Positions 25,001 to 34,340 of a DNA stretch of 64,000 nt are shown piece after piece. The stretch is from Hirsutella rhossiliensis (Eukaryota; Ascomycota; Sordariomycetes; Hypocreales; Ophiocordycipitaceae): contig NW_025408668.1 of assembly GCF_020360975.1 (NCBI RefSeq), positions 1,302,001 through 1,366,000 on the forward strand, given 5' to 3'. The notes beneath the pieces were generated by a model. The model was not told the DNA's origin. It worked only from the letters and a program-made list of their open reading frames with translations, and did no database searches. A program made the translations under genes and the position numbers. Position 1 is the stretch's first letter. Each line of letters opens with the position of its first letter.

Positions 25001-25235
25001 CGAAGCGGTCGCCGGTGGGGGAGTCGGGGGAGAAGCTGGGGAAGCTGGTGAGGGACTTGTCGCTGGGGGCGATGCTGCTAGCAGAGCTGCTGGGCTGGCT
25101 GGGGAGCCTCGGATTCCTGCTGGAGCGCCTGGCGCTGCGGTGTGAACGGGCCGAGGCGGCGCTGTGCTGTGAAACGGAGCGCGCGAGGGGCTGAGATGAC
25201 GGGGCGGGATCGGGCGACGACGCGTCCATGGTCAT
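22029..25235 (-). CDS. TBC-domain Rab GTPase-activating protein (about 1068 aa)
   Basis: This is a Rab GAP, which would switch off a membrane-trafficking GTPase. The TBC domain covers about residues 750-970. It has the catalytic Arg motif IQMDIHRTL and the Gln motif GYCQGMNLI; both finger residues are present, so the domain should be active. GIPVAYRAKIWS and FQWFLSVFTDCL also fit. The N-terminal ~700 residues are Ser/Ala-rich and likely disordered, apart from a coiled-coil-like stretch (DLAQRDVQIASLRRRADERE) around residues 155-215. I place the start at ATG 25235 (MTMDASSPDP). The frame stays open to 25853, but that stretch translates a microsatellite into a long Leu run and looks like leader. 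No intron is needed. The target Rab is unknown. Confidence 0.87.
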   Translation of the reverse strand: MTMDASSPDPAPSSQPLARSVSQHSAASARSHRSARRSSRNPRLPSQPSSSASSIAPSDKSLTSFPSFSPDSPTGDRFDDHPSAPPKSAAPCLPDNRRDSTASARALSMVDNLAGRRSARDALFEDAPLRQSVPGALHQAPDGHIERLVARHGAVALVRQIAEDLAQRDVQIASLRRRADERERALRKIVRECGLSNLDLETRLRAVETELRANDRAQASDNDALCDLMSDAMRDTVSENAYGETHRADSTIRATGASLTGNATPGSTKGTMRGWKDYLWGTGTAKKHARTNSINGDGRQKVTASSTIVRSHSSMDRRPTLQEDLFNPPTPADPASVRSSSRASSIRSANASDPKPSASLASLALRLVAGGTGTPRETDARGRAASPSRRAASARAGSAVSARTVQSTRAASVAGGPKALMAMRRSTPAPQAPASTKAQAQDVWGTGKPSVAPQESYGPVEMDAILPPESQPPTMTSIHANYATSEFLTDSFGFIYDQRRKKRQREAAHMAQNMRNGSRAEMLNGRSGISPSLLEEASSLNGSVSDDGRPESPGSAGERGAEDKPKRWQDYLRIATFPTELLSHTPSMSGAALEVMEGTDASQAPGPTGSRDGEPLKSPGITPTGAGLVPLASTTTAVDSEAAAQPPEADATTVGTLVKEDVEPVRLLLEQLSDVHDSLQRDKMVKWNDFLRKVRAERRREGEAAVAAAAAVAEARYETPAMILPETRVADGEMIGISDLGNKGKVGRAKWNEFKTLVLSGIPVAYRAKIWSECSGANALRIPGYYEDLVSQGSDGDDPAVVSQIQMDIHRTLTDNIFFRKGPGVQKLNEVLLAYSRRNTEVGYCQGMNLIAANLLLITPSAEDAFWVLASMVESILPDGYYDHSLMPSRADQQVLRQYVSTVLPKLSAHLDSLSIELEALTFQWFLSVFTDCLCAEALFRVWDVVLCTNDGSTFLFQVALALLKLNETNLLERDSAAGVYTYINHQMTEHAISIDGLIQASEGLRRVVRREDVEQRRDKAMQAEKDLVAQRNGDWDRRDARDGEVVAESGESWSGPSRGASPGLVQA

Positions 25236-25518
25236 GGTCGCGACGCCTCCCTCGGATACTCCTTTGGGAGGGGGGTCGAGGCGCGCTGGTAGGAGAGGAA
25301 ATGGCTGCTGGTTTTGGGCTCGATGGGGGTCGGCACAGCGGACGCGAGTATTATCGGCGTTGGCGGAGGAGGAGCATGTCGAGAGAGGACGGCGACGAGG
25401 AAGAGGAGAGGCCGCAAGCAGCACTTGTGAGAGGTGTTGATGTGCGGGAGAGCTCACGACGTCAGGCTGACGAGGCCAGGAGGAGAAGGCAAGAATACCA
25501 CTGCCGTCTGTCTGGATG

Positions 25519-25579
25519 GTGAGCAAGAGCAAGAGCAAGAGCAAGAGCAAGAGCAAGAGCAAGAGCAAGAGCAAGAGCA
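25519..25579. repeat. GAGCAA hexanucleotide tandem repeat
   Basis: About ten perfect copies of a 6-bp unit lie in the presumed 5' leader of the TBC gene. Read on the minus strand, it would code for poly-Leu. Confidence 0.9.
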
Positions 25580-26154
25580 CTAGAGAGGGAGAGGGAGAGG
25601 ACCAGAAACGTAAGAGAGCGAGAGAAAAGGAGGGAGAAGGGGGGGGGGAGAGTAGAAGAGGGACGAGGTAGGTATGAATGAGGACGAGGCGGTTAGTTGA
25701 GGGCAGGAGGAGGCAGAAGGAGGCAAGTTTTGTACGGGTATTGGTACCGGTACCTTGGAGAGGTCGCAGGGACCGTTGAGTGAGGCGGCATTCGCTCCTC
25801 GGCTCAGGTCGAGGTACACTGACGGCCGATGAGGTAATGCTGTCGCGCCCCACAGGGAGTCGCAGGCCATCATCAGCAGCGGGAGTCGGTATTTGGCCTG
25901 CAGAGCCACGTGCATGCCGTGCCGGGGGGAGCCGAGGCGCGGGCTGCAGAGGTACCCAGCTACGTATACAGTGTCCATACGTGCAAGATACATACGAGAT
26001 GAGGGAGACGGAGAAGAGGCTGGGCCTGGCATGGAGATTTGGGTTTTAATTTGGCATGCCCCTTGTTAATCATACATGGACCATGATGGCCCTCAGGGAG
26101 AAGAGGGCTGGGCGCCCCGCGGGTGCTTGCGCTGGGCGGGCCCTCGAGCGCTAA

Positions 26155-26735
26155 ATACTTACCTACCTTGGGTAGTAAATCAGTGGACGGGAACCTGCAT
26201 CGACAGCGGATGTGTACCTATCATAACCTTAGGTACTCACCGAGGTAAGGTAGGTAGGTACTTACCTATCCACGGATGGATACCACCAGGTGGCAAGTGC
26301 TGTATTGCATGTACATCGTCACCACCTCCTCACCTCACCTTACCCCCGCGACAACGATCTGCTGCTGATGATGACATGTCTGTTGATTATGAGGAGCGAG
26401 ATTACTAGTAGTTACTCATCACTGCTGTCTGCAGCTGGACTGTGCCGTCTCCCTTTTGCACATGCAATCTGGCTGGCTCCCTTGACGTATCTGTCCTCGG
26501 CATTGATTGTAGGCTCGGGTACCTGCCTAGGTACCTAGTTGCTTGCAGCCAGCGCTACCTGAAAGGCACTTTCATTGGATACCTAGGTACCTAGGTAGGT
26601 ACTACCTGCTAGATAGTACCTAGCGCACGACCTACGTACGGTGCCTGACTGGGCACCAAGCTAATACCTAGGTACCTAATGCCAGCGGAGGCGGGTCAGG
26701 TACCAACCTGGGCAGCAAGCAGTACCTACCTATAC
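26155..26735. promoter_or_regulatory. Cluster of TAGGTACCTA-type palindromes
   Basis: Many copies of TAGGTA, GGTACC and CCTAGG occur here, often joined as ACCTAGGTACCTAGGT (for example near 26581). They are much denser than in the neighbouring DNA. The function is unknown. Confidence 0.5.
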
Positions 26736-28049
26736 AGTACGTCCGACACCTCGACCTCCTCCTCCCTCCCATTCTTTCGTCCTCGTCTTCCCTTCACATC
26801 CCCATCAGCATTCTCGCCTCCGTGGCTGGAAAGGACACACGCCGCCAGCCAAGCCTCGTTGAATCTGTCCTCTTTGGGCCACCGATGCATAGACGGCAGC
26901 CTTGCCCGTGGCCGGGGCCGAACGGATTACACCCATACCGCCCCCTTTTTTTGGTTTGGCTGGGCGGATAACACGCATCCTCGCCCTCCTTCATGCTCTC
27001 AGTAAACCACAATGCTCACCACCAAGTCCTTTCCACTCAGTCATGCAGACAGTCACTTCACCGCTTCATCACTTCTTCAACCATCCCTTGTCCCGGTTTC
27101 GCAAAACGCCCACTCAATGCAGACGGCTCGAACCCATACGTCCCGCCATCTCGTTTGGCCGCTGGACTCTTCGCGGCCTCGGCAGTGTAAAAATAAAACA
27201 CGGCCAACTTCGGATTCCCCGAACTTCATTCTCGCACAGACTGGCGCCCACGAATCAATCTAAAAATAAACCCCCAATCTCAGGCATACATTCGGAGAGT
27301 CCGCTTCGAGGTGGTATGCCTACCCTATACTCAGGGGTAGAAAGAGTTCACTTACCAGACGGCTCTCCACTGCCCCTTTCCTCTTCCTCTCTCAGCATCG
27401 CAACAGTCACCAACCTATTGTACGGGTAAGTTACACCACAGACACATTTCATGTATCCATGCCTAGTCTTAGACACGGCCAATCTTCATCGGCCTGCCCT
27501 TCGTTTCCCGCGCTGGCTGTGCGTCATACCGCATGCCTCCCCCAGCGATCCATGACCGAGACATGCATACATGCTCGCCCGGGCGGCTGGCTAGCCGTCT
27601 CTCAGCCTGTTTCATCCACCAAGGAGCCGCCATATCTCGACTCTTCCGTCACCATCTCTACAGCCAAGCAAGCAGCGTGAATAACCCTCTTTGCTCGTCT
27701 TCGCCTCGTCTATGAATAAATATATGATATTCATACAATGCATCTAATCCACTACAGTTTCGTAAACCCAGCATGTAATTTTCACCAGCCCCTTGCCCGC
27801 CCGCTCCCTCCCACCATTGACTCCGAGCCCCCTGCCTTGTCCCACAAAACTCCAATGTCCATGCGGCACCCCGTTCAGGAGGCACGCCTCTGTGTTTTCT
27901 CGCGTCAATCATTAATGGTAGTCGTTGCGCTGTATCTTTCGTACATGGGCCTTCAGACAGAGCGGGGACATCCAACCCCAACTCCGTCCATGCCAGGCAA
28001 CTCAAGTCGTGTGCCCTTCGTTTTTGCCTTTGTAGCCACTGCCGTCGTG

Positions 28050-31000
28050 TCAAGACTCATGTCTTTCGTCGCACTCGGTTGCGACGCCTCGTGGCTGCTC
28101 AAAATGCCTTCTCGTCTCGGTCGCAACCTTGGAATTTGCTGCCACGGTTTGCACTGCCTCGGCCCCTCGATGCGTCCCTGCAGCCGGTGCCCCTCCCTTA
28201 CTGTGCGACTCATCCGACTGCGCGACGAGCGTCTCCTCGAGCTCCGGCACCAGGCCCTCGGCCACCAACTTCTCCAGCCAGTCGTCCTTGGCGAGAACCT
28301 CGCGCCGCCGGACGCCCAGGCCGTCCAGCTTGCGGAGCCGTCTGCAGCTAGCAACGAGGACAATCTGATGAAGCCGTCGCCGCAACCTCGTCGCCTCGTC
28401 CAGCCTGCGCGCAAACAGCTCGTCTCTCTCCGCGTCAGCGTCCGGCAACGTAAACGGATCGACGTAGCCACTCCGGTCCCTTGGCACCAAGACCTGGACG
28501 GGCGCGTAGAATCCGAGTGTCACCGGGTTGTCTCGCACGTCTAGTTGCGTCAGGTGCGGAAACTCGGTCAGCAGCTGCGTCACCGCCGTCGAGTCGCCCA
28601 GCCTGTTGCCCGCCACAAGCAGCTTCTTCAGCCTCGGCACAAACTGCAGCGGCGAGAGGTCGGCGACGGCGTTGAAGTTGAGATTCAGCGTCCGCAGGTT
28701 GGGCATCAGTTGGCCCATCCTCGCTGGCAGCCTCTGCAGCCCGCAGTTGGCCAGGTCCAGCAGCTGCAGGTTGAGAAAGTCGACGGCCGGCTCAAAAGAC
28801 CCCAAGTAGTTGCCAGACAAAAATAGCTTGCGAATCTCGTATGCCCGGGCGAGAAAACTCATGTCCAGGGGCAAGTCGCCTCGCTGCTCCCGAAGCGACA
28901 GGCTATCCAGGCGGCGGGCTTGTTCGAAGCCGGATAGCCGGTGGATGCGGTTCCTGTCGGCATGCACCGAGCGAATGTTGGGCAAGTTGCCGAGATCCAG
29001 TTCAGTCAGTTCGTTGTCACTCACGTCGAGTTCGCGCAACGCCCCGAGACTGCTCTTGACCGTCAGCTGGCGAAGCCGGTTTCCCCGGAGCCTCAGCCGC
29101 GACAGTGTCGGCAGCATTTCCAGATTGTGGATAGCGCCGACGTTGTTGCCGTCCAGGTCCAGCTCCGTCAGCCGCTCCAGCATGACCGTCGAAAAGTCGA
29201 GACTCTCTATCGCGTTGTTGCGAGCCCTCAAAGAGAGCAGCCCGTCGTGAAAGTCAAACCCATCGAGGCTCGTCAACTGGTTGTCGTCGGCCCTGATGCT
29301 GCGTAGGTGAACCAGGTTCTTGAGAGCAGACAGGCTCTTGACCTCGTTGCCAGACACGTCGACATACTGCAGGTTCATCAGATGGTCCCACGACGTCAAC
29401 TCTGTCAGCATGTTCTGCGACACCTTGAGCTGCCGCACCGTCGACGGGACGCCGTCGAGGTGTCCGAGCTTATTCCCCGATGCATCAAGCGTAATGACCC
29501 GCCCGCAAAACTCGTCGAGCATATGCAGGCTCGCCAGCTGCTTGCCGTGGAGGTCAAGCTCGGTGATGTCCTCCCAGAACGGCTCGTACGGCTCCACTTC
29601 GCCGAGCTTGTCCACGAGCTCCCGTATCGTCATGGACAGGACCCGCTTAGAGCCATCACCGGTTGCCATGTGTCGGCGGCCCATGACGTAGCTCACCTCA
29701 AACCCAAACGACTGGTCCGAGTTGTCCAGCGTGAACTCGGACAGGGGGCTCAATGAAAGCTTCCCCACGTTGCGCCCAATCATGGCGCTCTCGTCCGGCT
29801 GCACAGATAGCTTGCCGTTGTTGGGCGTATGGTTGATGATGAAGCTCAGACTGGCGTGACGGCTGTTGGGCGTCCTGTGATTCATGATGCTATTCTGGCC
29901 GATGATGCTGACTTGCCGATCCTCGTCGGGCTGAATCTCTACCGTGCTCTCCTCGTCCTGCTCGTCAATGCGCGAGACCGGCCGTGGCATGAAGCCCGGC
30001 CCACGAGCCGATGAGGACCGGCCGTGCAGATTGGCGCGTGACGAAATGGCTTGAGGGCCATGTTTCCACGCAGACCTGACTGCCCCAATCTGGGACTCAT
30101 CAGGATCGTCGTCGAGGCTGTCCAGGTCCTCGGCCACCACGTCGTGAATGACGGATGCAATGGGCGAAGAAAACGAAATGGTGAGATTCCGCCGCCTGGC
30201 GCCACTGTCTCGACCCGCTCCTTCGAGCGAGGCTGTCGGGCTCGCCGAGCCAAGGCTTCCGAGCCTGCCCAGCTGCTCTCTCGCGGCCGAGGCCATGTGC
30301 GGACCTGGTCGCTCCTGGGGAGACAGCGTGACATACCCTCCCCGCGGCGGTCTCGCCTGCGTGCTTAGCGGGCTCCGGGGCGAGCGCTCCAGTTCCGGTT
30401 GGTCAGCCACAGACTCCTTTTGAGACGTAGCAAGTCGAAGATTACGTAGCTCCTTGGTTATGTCGACAGAGAGATCCGGGATACTAGCAAACGGATCCTC
30501 CTCGCTGTCGTCAGAAGGCAGCACATTGACTGGAGAGGCGGACTTCGAGTCCTTCCTCTTGATCCAGATGTTGTGCTGCTTGTCCAAGTACATACCTCCC
30601 ACTCTGTCGGGGATCAAATGCGAAACGCTCTCCGGCATAATCGTCCTGCGAGACTCCGAGCCTCGAGACGATGTCGTGGGATATGTTCTGCTGGTCGACC
30701 TGCCTGTTGAGTCGCCTGAGAAGTCTTTGGTAGCTCCCAAAGACCCATGATTCGGAGCTTGGCTTGGGGTGATCCGAACATTGGGAAGGTCGGTGATGAT
30801 GTTGTCATAGGCGTGAATCGGCCTGTCGTTTCCGGTAGAGCCATACCCGTCGTGCGTTTCGTCAAACTCTTGTGTTCTGGACATGAGGGGGTTTGAGGAT
30901 CGCAGAGACGAAGAAATGACGTCGCCCGTGTCGCTCTGCTCTTGATACTGTTCTAGCCGTTTGATGAGCTCTGGGTCTTCTTGGCGCTGGGGGATCCTGG

Positions 31001-33420
31001 GCAACGGCTTACCCTCTCGGCTCGGCGGCCGGGAGAGCGGCTCGTTGGTGGACTCTTGGTACGAATCCGTCAATGACGGCTGGGACCTCGCGCCGTCATA
31101 CTCGGCCTCGGATTCTTCGAGGCTCGCCAGCCCCGGCCTCACTTGGCTCCGGATCATGGCCATGATCTGGGCGGCTTGGTCGACGAAATCCTGGGTTCTG
31201 ATGGACGGCTGTCTCTTAGCCTTGGAGCCGTTGTCGCTTGACGAAGACGGCCTGTTGTTCTGTGCGGCCCTGAGAAGCGAGCCTGCCAGGGCCTCATCCT
31301 GTGACGAGTCCGGGCTAGGAGTGGTACTGTCGCGAGGCCAAAGAATGGAGCGCGAGGGCGGGGCGCTGGGGTCCGTCGGCTCAACGTCGCCAGGCTGAGC
31401 ATCCTTGCGCTTCTTGCCCATCATGGACTGCATGTGCCGATGGGCAGAGTCGACGGCGGCCAAGTGACGCTCGCGCCCAAAGGCCACATCCGACCGGTGC
31501 AGGGTCCGCCGGCGCTTCGGGGTCGGGTCCTTTGATGGGGAGGTTCTCGGCCGCTTTCCCTCCGAGTCGCCGTCGCGCTTCGGCGTCATAGCCGATGCCG
31601 GTCCTCCAGTGGGAAGAGCAATGGTTGGAAGATTATGAGGAGGTGCTCTTGTTGAGCTAGCAGGGTTGACACCTTGGCTGAGGCTCTGATTCCGCCTCCT
31701 GCGGACGAATAGCTCTGGTTCGCGGACCGGCGACAGCTCTCGTGGTGGCTGGAGTGACGGAAAAGTGGCCAGGGCTGGAAGCGGCGCGACATTTTCCTTG
31801 TCGCGGACCTCTGAATCTTCGCCCGACTGGTACTCTACGTCTCCTGCGAATTCGTATCCATCCAAATCCCCACCGCCAAACCGACTGAAGGCGCGCGTGC
31901 ACTGAGATGGCGACCCTCCACTGCTAGAATCTCGAGGCGGCCGTGGAGACTCCTGCTCGGGAGAATTCAAGGATGCCCTCGAGGGGCTGCCGGAAGCCTC
32001 CTCGAACTGGCTGATGCGCCGAAGCAGAGTCTGGTTCGTAAAGGTATCGTAAGGGCCGAAGAGCTTCAAGGGACTGCCGCCGGGCTGGTCCCCAGAGTCT
32101 TGCCTGACCTGCCGCTTGTCGGGGCTTGGGAATGGCGCGCGAGGTAGGGACGGACTGGGCGAGAAGTGGATGCTGGGACGCGGCAGACTTGCCTGTGTGC
32201 GAACTGTCGGGAACTGCTTAGGAGTGCTCGCTTGTAGCGATTCTTCGGGCAGCATTTCTGAAGTGTCTGCGCCCAGGTCTGAGCTCAGGCCGCGGTTGTA
32301 GAATGAACCATCCCCTGACCTCCCGCCTCGTTGCAGGTTGATGAACCCCCCCTTGCGCATGTAGGCGTCGGTCGATTCGGCGTTGGCAGCTGCATCCTCA
32401 GTGGCTTCGAAGCCCGTATGAGGATCAATCAGCGAGCCCATGAGCATCTGGTTGATCTGCAGGCGCTCCAGCTTGTGGTGCAGCTGCTCCACGGGCACAT
32501 CGATTGGCGCAAAGTCAATCACCCCCCCCTGTTCGCTGTGCTTGCCGATCAAGATGGGGCTGAAGTCTTCGTTTCGAATATCGCTCTGGCCGCTTGCCTT
32601 TCTCGATGGGCCCGCTCCGTCTTGCGGCGCAGCGCAACGGCTGGGGTCGAGGAGGACAGTCGAGCTATTCCGCCGTCGCCTGTCCGGGGGAGGGTCCCGA
32701 TGCCAACCCGGAGTCCTCGACCGTTGAAGACGACAAGTCACCAACGTTCAGCCTGTATTTGATTTCGCGCTGCGGCCTGCGGGGGCTTGGACTGGGCGTG
32801 GTAGCTCCTTGGCCGGTGGATTCGTCGTCATCTACCGAAGCAACATATCGCTCCAGGTCGGCGTCGATATCCAAGTTCGAATGAAGCGGCGGGCTCGATG
32901 GCAGAGTGGTCTGCGACTGCTCGACAGCATCTTCGCTCGACGGAGGCGGTTTGAATATGTCTTGCAGACCGGCGGCAGCGGACGAGAAGAGATCGCGCTG
33001 CTCCCCGTAGGAAATCTTGCCGTGAACGAGGCGTCGCTTCCACTCGGGCGTTTCCGACTGCCGCGTGGACGAAGAGTGGTGCTGGACGCTGTTGCGAATG
33101 ACGGATCCGTTGGTCGCGGCCAGGGGAGATTGGCCGGCGTCGTCGCCCGTCGACGCCTTGCTCTCCCTCGACAACAGGCGGCGACCCGAGATGTGTGACT
33201 CGTTGACGCTGCGCTCATTGAGGACCAAAGGGCTGCTGTTGCGCTCCGAGATGAGAGAGGACCTTCCGATTCTTTGCGGGATGCGGCTCTGGGGCTCCGG
33301 GCGTGGCGCTGCTTTGGCGTGAGTGGCACCGGTCAGAGGCGGCAGCTTGCCAGCCGACGTGTCGCTCTCCGGCTGGGAGATCCAGTCCTCGGACAGGGAA
33401 TCTAACCAAGCGTGATCCAT
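28050..33420 (-). CDS. Leucine-rich SIN scaffold, Cdc11/Nud1-like (~1.75 kaa, frame change inside)
   Basis: This looks like the scaffold of the septation initiation / mitotic exit network. In yeasts Cdc11/Nud1 sits at the spindle pole body and anchors the Spg1-Sid2 cascade. The start is MDHAWLDSLSEDW at 33420. The first frame (33420-32665) carries KYRLNVGDLSSSTVEDSG. The second (down to 28050) carries RKASGQSDIRNEDFSP, a long disordered region, and about ten leucine-rich repeats at roughly 29570-28480 (for example LTELDLDGNN, LRTLNLNFNAVADL). Joining them needs a shift of one base. A 67-nt intron with a weak GTTGGC donor (just after EDSG) and a CCCCAG acceptor would do it; a 1-base indel is the alternative. 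The gene is otherwise intact. Confidence 0.8.
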
Positions 33421-34340
33421 CGCGGGCGAGGCAGACGTGCGTCAGTTGCGCCGCGTCGCCATGAAAGCAAGCCGGGGATGCGACGCCGTCTGGTTCCGGG
33501 GGCGAGCTATGCGGCCCGTCAAGCTGTTTGAGAGGGCCGGCCAAGGTGTTTGCGGTCTCGGCGCGAGGGCGACAGTCGGCGCAAAGCTGCTTTGTTGTTT
33601 GAAGTCCGACGAAGCGAAGAGGTGAGAATACAGATAATGGACGATGAATACAAGCCAGCAGCCAGCTCGAGCAATTGGACCGCAGTCGAAGCAGCAGCAG
33701 TGCCTCCTTTCCTTTCGGCGACGCGACCAGCGTGGATACGCGTCCTCTGTTCTGTGGCAATCGTCGGGATGCTGGCGATGTATATTCAAGTACCGAGCTG
33801 GAGCGAGAGACGTAAACACGGGCCCAGGATGAACCTTGATTGCGGGGCCGCCGTTGCTGTGCCAACAACCCATGCCATGGTCCAGGTCACGTGCCTCCAT
33901 CTATCTATCGTCTGCACCCACTTTGTTTTCTCCCCCCTTGGTCATGTCACCAATGAGAAGAATGTCAACTACTCAGGCTTGTGACGGATCATCACGCTTT
34001 CTCTGATGCCTCTTCGAGCCAGCACGCAGCCCACCAGCTATCGCCCGAATTCCATGCGTCCCTGACCCCGACGAGTCACTCTGCAGGGGACAGCGGGGAG
34101 TTCCAGCCGCGGAGCTCATTTACGCGACATCACGTGCCAGCGCGAAGCGCGCCGCGCCAGCCCCCTCGACGAATTTCAAGCCACCACCGCCAATTCACAG
34201 ACAAGCTCCGGCCGACACTCGTCGTCAACGACCAACCAAGACGTGCGCAACTGCAATGTGAGCTCGGGCATTCATCGCGCCACTACTCGTCAATCTCGCC
34301 CTCGACCTTGCTCTGTCTCGCTTGGATCGACTATCCACCA
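33421..34340. promoter_or_regulatory. Divergent promoter region with two CACGTG sites
   Basis: This lies between the starts of the septation scaffold (minus) and the SPW-motif protein (plus). Palindromic CACGTG E-boxes occur at 33888-33893 and 34131-34136. Open frames here use no convincing ATG. Binding by a bHLH factor is an inference. Confidence 0.45.

Larger units (their letters stand above)
25236..28049. other. 2.8-kb intergenic region with TBC leader and TAGGTACC-type motifs
   Basis: The part next to the TBC gene contains purine-rich leader DNA and a hexamer microsatellite. The middle (about 26140-26740) is studded with GGTACC, CCTAGG and TAGGTA palindromes. The rest, up to the stop of the LRR scaffold gene, has no supportable gene. 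Confidence 0.5.

Noticed and set aside
22506..25145. Very long plus-strand open frame (879 codons) opposite the TBC gene
   Set aside because: It is the antisense shadow of a GC-rich coding region, with no domain and a low-complexity Gly/Arg composition. The minus strand has clear TBC motifs.
27110..27150. tRNA B-box-like GGGTTCGAGCC on the minus strand
   Set aside because: No matching A-box or cloverleaf could be drawn around it; chance match.
33550..33984. Possible small membrane protein in the divergent promoter
   Set aside because: One hydrophobic segment only, weak start context, no homologous pattern, and it lies where both promoters should be.
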